Below are positions 12,599 to 20,470 of a stretch of DNA of 20,470 nt, piece by piece. Position 1 is the stretch's first letter. Every line of letters begins with the position of its first letter. A model generated the notes under the pieces. It was given only the letters and a program-made list of their open reading frames with translations, was not told where the DNA came from and made no database searches. The stretch lies in the IMG/VR virus record IMGVR_UViG_3300025128_000443, positions 1 through 20,470 of that record; one strand, written 5' to 3'. Made by a program: the position numbers and the translations under genes. This DNA is from a virus.

Positions 12599-15500
12599 TA
12601 CCCGACCCCTTCTTACCAACTAAAGACCAAAGGAACTTAGAGAACCTGCTATCTGACATTGCAAAGACAAGATACTCATCATCTTCATGGAATAGATCCA
12701 TACTTGCAGCTCTCACCAAATCAAATAATTCAATAGGAGTAGAAGAGTACTCATCACTGAAAGCGTAAATACTTTTAATTAGTTTTGATTTCGGTATAGG
12801 CTTGAAATCATTCTGCCTATAGAGCTCTCTGAGATTAAACCATGGTCCTTCAGCCTCATTAAAATCAATTGGTTCTTTTATTCTATCAGCAATTGCATCA
12901 TTGCTAAAAAATGCGGGGAGTTGTTTAGTGCCCCCAACCAATTCGAAGTAGTGCCTGTTAGGATTCTTCTTATCTCCCACTGGAGACATAGTACCATTCA
13001 GCTCGGGTCGGTTTTTTCTTTCTTCGATGATACTTAAGACTTCCTCTATTACTTTATGATCATTTCCCTGTGTAGAAACAGGAATTTCTATACCCATTTC
13101 TACAGAAGAAACCACTCTCTTGATAATACTATCTGTAGTAAAAGATCCATAATAAAGATCTTCAGTCTTGAACTTTGTTGTTCCTTCTCTTATCTCTTTT
13201 AACAGTGCTCCTCTATCGAAAGAAGTTGAAGGTTTACGTTCTCTACCTTCGCCGACTTTATTAACTCTTTCGTCAAGGAATTTTTCTCTTGCACGATTGT
13301 AAGCAATTGCTACATCTTTTTCACTCCATATAGAAACTGGTCTTTCATTGTCAGACCATACTGTATTTCCAACAATTGATCGTTGTGATTCTATTCGAGC
13401 CTTGTTTTCTTCTGCTATATTCCTAACTTCTTTTTCGAAATATGGTCTAGTAACAGGGTTCCCAATAAACGAAGGCTGACTTACTTTGTCTTGATAATTT
13501 GCAACAAGTTGTTTAAGAACCACAAGTCTATCTTCATCAGGAAGGTCATTGAATCCTTTTAGTTCAGTGATGCTAGATAACGATTCTTCGCTAAGAGGAT
13601 TAGGATCTCCTGTTCCAGAGATAAGGAAATCTTCAATAACCTGGATCTGTTGAGGTACAGGAAGACCCGCATAGTATCCTGTATTATCTGTAGCAAGGAT
13701 ATCCCCAATATGGTACTTACCAGCCTCTAGTATATCTCCATTAGAAAGGTTCTCGGGTCGTGCTGTAGCAATCCTCATTACTTCATCTGCATCGGCCACT
13801 TCATCTGAATGGATTTTATATACAATAGCCTGATTGAAATTGAAATAAATCGGGTTGCCTGATCTATCTCTAGCAACCTTAAGTACATCATTCTCCATTA
13901 TTCCTATTTGATAAGTGCCACCACTCATTGGGATAAGTTTACCATTTGCAGCCAGCTTGTTAATCCATCTCAATGGTGTAGCCTTTTGAGTATCAGGAAG
14001 TTCAACATCAGTAAGAACATCTCTTATAAGATCAGGTACATTAGGATTTAATTTAATAGATTCATTCTTGGAATTCTTAATGGTTAAGTCTTGTGGACGT
14101 ATTAACCATATCTTTACTTTATCTCCTCTGTCATCTACAACCATAGATGCCTTTAGATTATTAATAGCTGGATTGTAAACCATACCAAATGCTTCCTGGT
14201 CGGTTACAGTCTTATCTTTCAATGTTAAGCTCTTGGCTAAATATCCAAATTGCTTTGATAGTGCATTCGCTATTGTTTGTTTATCTTCTTCGCTAGGTTC
14301 TTTGAAACTTTTCGATTCGGTGAGTGGTAGTGCCCAACGCATTGCTCGATCTTTTGCCGCCCCAGTCTTCCTTGATCCTTCGGACCACCAAGAAGCACTG
14401 GGTAGCAATTCAGTCCATTGTTCTGGACCCCAACCATTTACCATTGCCTTAACTTGACTCGAATACTCGGCTGTATCAGTAAAATAACCAGAGCCATCAA
14501 TCTCTACCTCAGCAGTTGTAGAAAACTCAGCAGGGTTTACCACTTCTTCACTAGAAGCATTTATTAAAGCCGCCGTTGGATTCCTAGTTCCAAGATTAAA
14601 TTCAGTAAGGAAGTTCTTTAGTTTTGTTTTATACTCTTTACTTATACCCTCTACTTCTAGATTGTTCTGGATATAAAGTTCTGCAACTTTCGCAAAATGA
14701 TTCCACTCTTGGCCCTCATGGGTATTCGTCTTCAAGTAGTTAGAAAGTATCTTCCCAAACCTAGGAGGTACTTCAATACTATTGTTTAATGTACTGTAAG
14801 TTGAGAACCATCTCCAAATACCCTCTCCTTTAATATTATTATAAGAACCTGAAGCAAAAAGAGACTTATCTATCTGATCAATACCTGCTTTACCTATATC
14901 TTTATCCGATAATGCTTCTAATTCTCGATGGAAATCTTCTTCGGTTATAGCATCCTGAGCTGATATTGCTTCAGCAGCAGTACTACTCATTTTATTATCA
15001 GCAGTTCTTTTGTCATAAGCAAACTGTATGTGAGGTTTTAAATCTTCTGGTGCTAAAAGTTTTAATTCTTCAAGCATTTCAAATTGTTCTGGGGTAGTAG
15101 CTTGCATTGAGTTAATAATGGATTCGCTTGAGGATTTAGCAGTGGAACCCCCTGCCGAAGAGGTACCAGATAGATTCCCGACAACTACATCAAGTGTATT
15201 CCTTAAGGCGGGTGTTGACTCCCCCATAACTCCACTAACAATATCTAAAGAAAGTTCTAGTTGACCTTCAGTGCTTCTCGGATAGGAAGAAACCCAAAGC
15301 CTTCTTGCCTCGTTAGTCCTAGACCGTGCTTTTGATATTAGTTCTGGATCATTTAATTCTTCAGATGCCCTATCTCCTACAAAGACTGCTTGTTTTATTA
15401 AATTCGAACCTTCGCCAGCAGATACCTGCTGGAGGCCGTCCTCGATCATTTGAAGAAGCTCTTTATAGAAGTAGTTATCTCTTTCTATTCTTTCTACAGC

Positions 15501-15956
15501 AATTTTGTTAGACTTATCTGTAACATATTCATCCATCTGACCCATGGAAACTGAGAGTAGGGAAGATTTAAGTTTATCATTTACTGGCAAACCATTAATT
15601 AATTGTTGAATTTCATTTGCAGCAATAGGAACAATGGTATCCCAACTGGAACGTATAGTATCTGATTTCTCCATTGAAGCATTGTAATCTACAGACCCAT
15701 CTTCAAGAGTTACCATTGAATTAAAGTAGTTATCAAGTATGCCTTCTATTTGCCCCGGTAGGTTTAACCTGGACAGAGTTTCCATATCTTGACGTTCATT
15801 CTCTTTCTCTTCAAATTTAGCATACTCTTTAAGAGCAGTGCCTAAGCCACGAAGAGCAAGACCTACATATTCAGAACTATCAGGAGTGGGACTCTCTGGT
15901 GAGTCTTGGATATATCCAATTGCAGAACCAGATCTAGGTAGTTTTATCTTTGCCAT
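12591..15956 (-). CDS. large internal virion protein (T7 gp15-like position)
   Basis: A 1121-residue protein between the gp14-like and gp16-like genes, the slot of T7 gp15 (747 residues). It starts with a flexible, Pro/Ser-rich N-terminus (about residues 1-30), followed by YVGLALRGLGTALKEYAKFEEKENER and a mainly helical, acidic body. There is no signal peptide and no clear TM segment. Proteins in this slot form the internal core stack and are ejected with the DNA. Assignment rests on order, size and composition rather than on a recognised motif. The start at 15956 follows the previous stop by 9 bases with AAGG further upstream. Its 3' end overlaps the giant gene by 8 bases. Confidence 0.72.
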   Translation of the reverse strand: MAKIKLPRSGSAIGYIQDSPESPTPDSSEYVGLALRGLGTALKEYAKFEEKENERQDMETLSRLNLPGQIEGILDNYFNSMVTLEDGSVDYNASMEKSDTIRSSWDTIVPIAANEIQQLINGLPVNDKLKSSLLSVSMGQMDEYVTDKSNKIAVERIERDNYFYKELLQMIEDGLQQVSAGEGSNLIKQAVFVGDRASEELNDPELISKARSRTNEARRLWVSSYPRSTEGQLELSLDIVSGVMGESTPALRNTLDVVVGNLSGTSSAGGSTAKSSSESIINSMQATTPEQFEMLEELKLLAPEDLKPHIQFAYDKRTADNKMSSTAAEAISAQDAITEEDFHRELEALSDKDIGKAGIDQIDKSLFASGSYNNIKGEGIWRWFSTYSTLNNSIEVPPRFGKILSNYLKTNTHEGQEWNHFAKVAELYIQNNLEVEGISKEYKTKLKNFLTEFNLGTRNPTAALINASSEEVVNPAEFSTTAEVEIDGSGYFTDTAEYSSQVKAMVNGWGPEQWTELLPSASWWSEGSRKTGAAKDRAMRWALPLTESKSFKEPSEEDKQTIANALSKQFGYLAKSLTLKDKTVTDQEAFGMVYNPAINNLKASMVVDDRGDKVKIWLIRPQDLTIKNSKNESIKLNPNVPDLIRDVLTDVELPDTQKATPLRWINKLAANGKLIPMSGGTYQIGIMENDVLKVARDRSGNPIYFNFNQAIVYKIHSDEVADADEVMRIATARPENLSNGDILEAGKYHIGDILATDNTGYYAGLPVPQQIQVIEDFLISGTGDPNPLSEESLSSITELKGFNDLPDEDRLVVLKQLVANYQDKVSQPSFIGNPVTRPYFEKEVRNIAEENKARIESQRSIVGNTVWSDNERPVSIWSEKDVAIAYNRAREKFLDERVNKVGEGRERKPSTSFDRGALLKEIREGTTKFKTEDLYYGSFTTDSIIKRVVSSVEMGIEIPVSTQGNDHKVIEEVLSIIEERKNRPELNGTMSPVGDKKNPNRHYFELVGGTKQLPAFFSNDAIADRIKEPIDFNEAEGPWFNLRELYRQNDFKPIPKSKLIKSIYAFSDEYSSTPIELFDLVRAASMDLFHEDDEYLVFAMSDSRFSKFLWSLVGKKGSGND

Positions 15957-15965
15957 TTGTAATTA

Positions 15966-16472
15966 TTACCTTAACTCATACGGAGACTTTTTGGAGATTC
16001 CGCTTTGATAGGTGAAACTTGTAGTGGGATCATACGCTGTTGGGTTGCTACCAAATCCCTTATACTTTGCAGGTGCTGTTCCATAACCAAGAGCAGCCTC
16101 CCCAACATTCAAAACCATACCAAGATCCGCTTCTTTGATAGAAGTCCTCCTTGACTGTCTTGCTTCTTTGATTGCTGAGTCTTCCCACTGCAATATTCGT
16201 TCTCTTCTCATTCCGTATTTGTCTTGTTCGTTTTCGGTAACAGAACCTACCGAACTGCTACCCATCCTCATTCCAGTTGCACCAACATTACCAAGAATGT
16301 CACCTATTAATGTCTGTGTTTCCAAAAGGAGATCCTCCTGGAGCGCACCAGAACGCTGTCTGATATTCTTTTTGGCTGCCCTGTAAGCTCTCTTGGCTGC
16401 TTTCTTTTTACCATAGCCGCCAATGATGCTACCTATTGTTTGTAATGCAAACGCTGTTTCTGCTAACACCAT
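15966..16472 (-). CDS. small internal virion protein (T7 gp14-like position)
   Basis: A 168-residue protein. The N-terminus has a hydrophobic/Gly stretch (FALQTIGSIIGGYG, residues 8-21) followed by a very basic helix (KKKAAKRAYRAAKKNIRQR), a charged middle, and a Ser/Thr/Tyr-rich C-terminus. T7 gp14 (196 residues) has a similar size and place and is thought to insert into the outer membrane during ejection. The ATG at 16472 lies 1 base after the tail-tube-B stop, with GGAG at a good distance, and is preferred to the in-frame ATG at 16523, which would lie within the previous gene. Confidence 0.75.
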   Translation of the reverse strand: MVLAETAFALQTIGSIIGGYGKKKAAKRAYRAAKKNIRQRSGALQEDLLLETQTLIGDILGNVGATGMRMGSSSVGSVTENEQDKYGMRRERILQWEDSAIKEARQSRRTSIKEADLGMVLNVGEAALGYGTAPAKYKGFGSNPTAYDPTTSFTYQSGISKKSPYELR

Positions 16473-16473
16473 G

Positions 16474-19400
16474 TTAATCTCCAAAATCATATTCGGCGTT
16501 ATAGCCGCTAACTTCAAAACCATACGGTGCGCTTTGAGTTATGTTTATTGTAGGTTGGGATCCGAATTCACCAACAACGGGAACAGAATAGAAACCAGAA
16601 GCCTCTGGGATTACTGCGTATGTAGGTATATCAGGGACAGCCAATATATCGTAACCTGCTGCCTTGGCACCCCTAGCCTGATTAAAAAGAATCCTTAACC
16701 TACTTATATTTTTATTCCTACCAAGCGTAGATCCCTTACCAGGAACCATAAGTTCAGGAATATTAGGAGCCAACGTCATAGCATAAGGATAACCAACAAC
16801 CACCTTCGTTGGAGCATCTTCAAAGGTATGCCCAAAGGCCACGCTTGTACCAGAAACAGTAATATCGCCAATATAAACTTCGTCACCACTGTCGAGAGTT
16901 AATATCACTGAAACTGATTTAGTATCAAAGGAAACAGGAACAGTACAACCACTCGTAGTAATAGAAGTACCATCAACAGCACCATCTACATGGTAATTAT
17001 CTCTAGTATCATCAGAAGTAATCAAGACAGCGTTCGATGCAGAAGTTTTTACCCATAATGCTGGATTACCAGAAGAATCTGAGGTTGCAACAATGTCTTT
17101 AATGGCTGTATATTCTGGATTGCTCCACTCATTCCACCCAAATACTGCATTACCTTCATTTATAGTTAAACAATAGAGTTTCCCAGCAGTAGTAAGAGCA
17201 AAAAGTCTCTGTGTGGAAGTACCAATTACTTCAACTCTCTTTATTGTATCATTTTTTGTTAAATGTCTGGCGAATTGAAGTAGATCTCTACTCTCAAATC
17301 TATTCCCACGCTCTGAGAAGTTCATCCCTCGTACTGTTTTGCCATCTGCTTGCACATATACGATCATACTACCAAATGAAACGGAATTAGCACCAGCTCT
17401 TCCACCATATTCAGATTGAATAGATATATTTATAGAAGTTGGTGTAATTGGAGTGTCAGTTATTACAAATTCTTCTTCTTCTGAACCAAGAAAGAGTGTA
17501 TTGAATTGACTTTTTACCCATCGGATCATGCCACCCTTCTTTGAAGAGATCTGGAAGGAGATGCCATCGTCAGATGAAGCATCGCCTGGATCAAAGTTGG
17601 TAGTAGATCCAGTCTTGCTCATGAATACAGTAAGACCTAAATTCTGAGCAGATGGTAAGAACCTAAGACTACTACCAGCAATATCAGAATTCAATCCAGC
17701 AATAACAACTCTCTCCTGGTGGACTGTAACTCTTTCAGGGATAACTATAACATTGGGAGTTTCACCTTCTGGAGCAATTGGATCTATTGCCTGACCAGTC
17801 AATTTCCAATAAGCAGAAGGTCCAGGACTAGCAGTTGAAGAAGAAGTGATATTATTTTCACCACTTATTTCATCTGCACCAACACGGAACACCGTAGAAT
17901 CCTCTATAGGATTAGTATCTCCAACAACCCTTGTATGTCTAACGGTATTGGTAAAAGAAGTTGTAGCAGTAACAAGGGCACCAGGGACAAAAGTTGGTTT
18001 GTAACTTGTAATATCTGTAGAAACACCAGGACAACCAACCATTCCTACACGTTGAACATCGTCCGACCCACTACGAACTAAAAGCTCTGGTAGCCATCCT
18101 TCTTTAGATGCTGACCTTCCATCTGAAAACAGTTTTGCATCTGTTACTATTGTGGGTTGTGCTTCACTAGAAGCCAACTCCATAATCAATACGTTTTCAT
18201 ATGTACAATCATTATCAGTAGGTGATGATGCGCCCACTAAAGGATTACCCATTACAGGACAAATATAAACGGGGTTACTTCCAGAACCAGAAGTAGTTCC
18301 ATTACTTAAATATTTATCTACAACATAAAACCATGTAGTTCTATAAAGTATTCCATCTCTGTAATGTTTGAATCTTCCAACCTGCCCTAGATCTAATCCT
18401 TTTGTATGATCGGACTCCCAATCAGCACTAACGCCAGAATCAAGAGTAACCACTTCTCCCAAGGCAACTGCATTCCAAGTTGCATCTTCGATCATGCCTG
18501 TAACAGTACTAGCACTTGTCTTTAAAGCCTTGCCTACCTGTGTCCAGTTTTTATAGGGACCAACCCAATCACTCGATGGGCTGTCATATACAAGATCATC
18601 TCTTTGTACTTGAGTCTGGAATAAACTAAGATCACTAAAATGTTCTCTACCTAAATCATACCAGGCACCATCATCTGGATCTTGATTCGAGTATCCTCTA
18701 AATTCAAAGGTATATCTTGTATCTTGTGTTCCACTAATTGTAACTGTCGCCCCGGCTTCAGTTTTTAATTCTATTACATTAGTCCCAGCATCATACAATC
18801 TAACTATATCACCATCATTTATAGTTGGAGAGAAAGATAAAGTATCTGCCCCATTAAAATTTATCTTTGCAAAAACAGGCAGAGAAGGAGAACTCAATGT
18901 CAGACCGGTAGTATTTAATTCAGTACTACTTGGTAAGGCCCCTCCATCTATGTATCCTAATTTTCCATATTCCTCAAAGACATCCACTCTTGTCTCACTA
19001 ATAACATTTGGAATATAACTAAAAAACGGAATATTCTTTGTGTCATCTTCTGTGCCAGTATAATTCGGTTGTCTTATTTTCCAAATTGAATCAGTAAAGA
19101 GGGTTGGTATATCTTTCCACTCATCTGGAACGGTAGTAGTTGATGACATTGGTACCAAATTGTAATCTTGATCATCTCGTTTATTCCAAAATGGAGCATT
19201 TGAAATAAACTTGTACTGCCTATTTACAACTTCTCCAGATTCAATAGTTATAGAAACTGGAGGAGTGCTAGTTATCAAGTCAGCATTAATACGATCAAGT
19301 TTCCTTCTAGTAATTCCGTATGAGTTATCTAATTCCTTGCTAAATGTATGGATATACAATCCATCTCTAGTAAGTAAGATTAATTCATTGCCAGTACTTG

Positions 19401-19728
19401 CTGCGTCTTTTAATTCAATACCTTCAGGAACTTCTGGAGAAGTATATAAAACAGTACCATTTTGAGTAATGGTATATTTAGTAACATCTCCTAGCACAAG
19501 AAACGTATCACCGTATCCATTAATGAATTCAAAGGCTTTATCTGCTATCGCCCCAGGAGACGCTGTATCAAAGATTGAACCCCACCGCTTCTCAGCAGAC
19601 CCAGTATCAGACAATAGAGCATTAGAGAGCGTCCTACAGCCCCTCTGGTACTGCTGAGACTCATACTGTGCCCTGAGATTAGGGTCGATTTCTCCGAAAC
19701 CAAAGGATTGTTGTGCTATATAAACCAT
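16474..19728 (-). CDS. tail tubular protein B / nozzle (T7 gp12-like)
   Basis: A 1084-residue protein starting MVYIAQQSFGFGEIDPNLRA, then QQYQRGCRTLSNALLSDTGSAEKR, which matches the well-known opening of T7 gp12-type nozzle proteins (G-E-[I/V]-x-P ... GC-R-T-L-x-N). Gp12 forms the beta-rich hexameric nozzle at the end of the short tail. The body is rich in Ser, Thr, Gly and Val, as expected for beta-propeller/barrel domains. It is longer than T7 gp12 (794 residues), and the extra length could carry added surface domains in the middle. The TAATG overlap with the upstream gene and AGGA at a good spacing support the start. Confidence 0.88.
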   Translation of the reverse strand: MVYIAQQSFGFGEIDPNLRAQYESQQYQRGCRTLSNALLSDTGSAEKRWGSIFDTASPGAIADKAFEFINGYGDTFLVLGDVTKYTITQNGTVLYTSPEVPEGIELKDAASTGNELILLTRDGLYIHTFSKELDNSYGITRRKLDRINADLITSTPPVSITIESGEVVNRQYKFISNAPFWNKRDDQDYNLVPMSSTTTVPDEWKDIPTLFTDSIWKIRQPNYTGTEDDTKNIPFFSYIPNVISETRVDVFEEYGKLGYIDGGALPSSTELNTTGLTLSSPSLPVFAKINFNGADTLSFSPTINDGDIVRLYDAGTNVIELKTEAGATVTISGTQDTRYTFEFRGYSNQDPDDGAWYDLGREHFSDLSLFQTQVQRDDLVYDSPSSDWVGPYKNWTQVGKALKTSASTVTGMIEDATWNAVALGEVVTLDSGVSADWESDHTKGLDLGQVGRFKHYRDGILYRTTWFYVVDKYLSNGTTSGSGSNPVYICPVMGNPLVGASSPTDNDCTYENVLIMELASSEAQPTIVTDAKLFSDGRSASKEGWLPELLVRSGSDDVQRVGMVGCPGVSTDITSYKPTFVPGALVTATTSFTNTVRHTRVVGDTNPIEDSTVFRVGADEISGENNITSSSTASPGPSAYWKLTGQAIDPIAPEGETPNVIVIPERVTVHQERVVIAGLNSDIAGSSLRFLPSAQNLGLTVFMSKTGSTTNFDPGDASSDDGISFQISSKKGGMIRWVKSQFNTLFLGSEEEEFVITDTPITPTSINISIQSEYGGRAGANSVSFGSMIVYVQADGKTVRGMNFSERGNRFESRDLLQFARHLTKNDTIKRVEVIGTSTQRLFALTTAGKLYCLTINEGNAVFGWNEWSNPEYTAIKDIVATSDSSGNPALWVKTSASNAVLITSDDTRDNYHVDGAVDGTSITTSGCTVPVSFDTKSVSVILTLDSGDEVYIGDITVSGTSVAFGHTFEDAPTKVVVGYPYAMTLAPNIPELMVPGKGSTLGRNKNISRLRILFNQARGAKAAGYDILAVPDIPTYAVIPEASGFYSVPVVGEFGSQPTINITQSAPYGFEVSGYNAEYDFGD

Positions 19729-20375
19729 TAGTATCCTAAAGATCTAACGCCCAAGAGGCTGGTATTACCAAACATCTGCGGCGTACCCTCCTGACCGTCT
19801 ACGCCCTTTGCCGCCAAAATAGCATCTTTAGCCATACCTTCAAGTTGTGCTATCTCACTTGTAGATTTCCCGAAATTCGTTGCTACATAGACTGCTAAAG
19901 AAATCCCCATAGCATGTTGAGTTAACGGTCCCAGCAAGTCAAGATTACTACCTACGTCAAACGCATATTCTATAGTTGCAGAACTTTGATTTGTAAGCAA
20001 GGTTCTATGATTAACTGAAGAAATACTAAGGATCTCGATTTCCCATAGATTTGTATAGATATTAGGATTGCCACCAATGTGGTCTGGCCTATTCTCTAAT
20101 CCATTTAATCGCCAAACTCTCAATACATCACTAGGTAATTGAAATGCCTTATCCCAACGATCCAGAACACAATTCTCAGTAGCATCTGTACTGAAAGCAG
20201 TAAGACAGGCAGTCTTCTTTGCCCCATTCCACATATGGTCCGCTAAGAATTGTTGTCTGAATAAAGGGAATATGTTTGAAAGTAATGTTTGCTGGGGATT
20301 ACTTCCTTCTGTTGTAGTAAGGGTGCTAATCCCCAGAGTATTTAATGCCGTATTCCATACATCTAAAATTGCCAA
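19728..20375 (-). CDS. tail tubular protein A (T7 gp11-like adaptor)
   Basis: A 215-residue protein. LDVWNTALNTLGISTLTTTEG followed by LFPLFRQQFLADHMWNGAKK fits the N-terminal helices of gp11-type gatekeeper/adaptor proteins that ring the portal and join it to the nozzle. The W-x-x-x-F-Q-L-P-S-D-x-L-R-x-W segment near residue 75-90 is also typical. The start used is a TTG at 20375, which has a strong ACGGAGGT site 7 bases upstream (20383-20390). The same frame stays open to the right edge of the window, so a longer N-terminus starting outside cannot be excluded. Confidence 0.85.
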   Translation of the reverse strand: MAILDVWNTALNTLGISTLTTTEGSNPQQTLLSNIFPLFRQQFLADHMWNGAKKTACLTAFSTDATENCVLDRWDKAFQLPSDVLRVWRLNGLENRPDHIGGNPNIYTNLWEIEILSISSVNHRTLLTNQSSATIEYAFDVGSNLDLLGPLTQHAMGISLAVYVATNFGKSTSEIAQLEGMAKDAILAAKGVDGQEGTPQMFGNTSLLGVRSLGY

Positions 20376-20470
20376 GGCTTGTACCTCCGTTAAAAGTTCT
20401 GAGGAAACCGTACCAATTCCTGGAATCGTTAGGTCTAGTCCTCTAGTTGTTGCTGTAGAAACAGAATCAC
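20376..20470 (-). other. right edge: leader of tail tube A or end of an upstream gene
   Basis: In the tail-tube-A frame the 95 bases to the edge are open (31 codons, ending with LLTEVQA before the TTG). The other two leftward frames hold stops, a TAG at 20437-20435 and a TGA at 20469-20467, either of which could end the preceding gene. It cannot be resolved from this window. No promoter or hairpin was noticed. Confidence 0.35.
20383..20390 (-). promoter_or_regulatory. strong ribosome-binding site before tail tube A
   Basis: Read leftward, ACGGAGGT at 20390-20383 lies 7 bases before the TTG at 20375. It is the longest anti-16S match noticed at the start of a leftward gene and argues for the rare TTG start. 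The bases also read as Thr-Glu-Val in the open upstream frame, so coincidence is possible. Confidence 0.5.

Noticed and set aside
15415-15432. Small hairpin CCAGCAG-ATAC-CTGCTGG
   Set aside because: A 7-bp stem is expected about once by chance in 20 kb, and it lies inside the gp15-like coding sequence with no regulatory context.
16473-16523. Longer start for the gp14-like gene at 16523
   Set aside because: It lies inside tail tube B and has no clear ribosome-binding site; the ATG at 16472 has GGAG and normal spacing.
1-20470. tRNA genes, CRISPR arrays, insertion sequences, integrase or attachment sites
   Set aside because: None was seen on either strand by eye; a dedicated tRNA scan was not possible.

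Overview
The window looks like part of an AT-rich, podovirus-type (short-tailed) double-stranded DNA phage genome. The strongest evidence is a leftward block that keeps the T7-type order of tail tube A (gp11-like), tail tube B/nozzle (gp12-like), a small internal virion protein (gp14-like) and two very large internal virion proteins (gp15- and gp16-like). A signal-peptide lipoprotein in the presumed lysis cluster suggests a Gram-negative host. No RNA polymerase, terminase, portal, capsid, tail fibre, endolysin, integrase, tRNA or CRISPR array was recognised here, so genus and host cannot be named.

Layout: positions 1-6286 are read rightward and are almost gapless, with many ATGA/TAATG-type overlaps suggesting translational coupling. 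The order is the C-terminal part of an ArdC-like protein (1-795); eight small genes of unknown function (785-3179); a regulator with two helix-turn-helix domains (3176-3793); a YqaJ/lambda-exonuclease-like nuclease (3796-4707) with its RecT annealing partner (4704-5783); a 66-residue protein (5785-5985); and a DUF559/Vsr-like nuclease (about 5870-6286). This is an early block combining DNA metabolism, recombination and probable host takeover or anti-defence. The RecT gene and the gene at 2628-2957 are clearly richer in G+C than their neighbours, which suggests mosaic origin.

Positions 6287-20470 are read leftward. In transcription order they hold tail tube A (20375-19728), tail tube B (19728-16474), the gp14-like protein (16472-15966), the gp15-like protein (15956-12591), the gp16-like giant (12598-7019), then three small membrane genes that resemble a lysis cassette: a TM plus coiled-coil protein, a lipoprotein with a C-terminal hydrophobic segment, and a holin-like protein. 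The two operons converge with no base between their stop codons at 6286/6287. A perfect 13-bp inverted repeat sits just inside the end of the rightward operon.

The most unusual feature is an ASCH/PUA-like domain embedded in the middle of the roughly 1859-residue gp16-like protein, a class of protein normally packaged in the virion and ejected with the DNA. Other points of interest are the two-HTH regulator just upstream of the recombination genes, a C-terminal extension on RecT that resembles the tail domain of phage replication proteins, a possible single-molecule spanin, and the run of unknown small genes behind the ArdC-like gene. There is no gene-free stretch longer than 100 bases, apart from the unassigned right edge (20376-20470).
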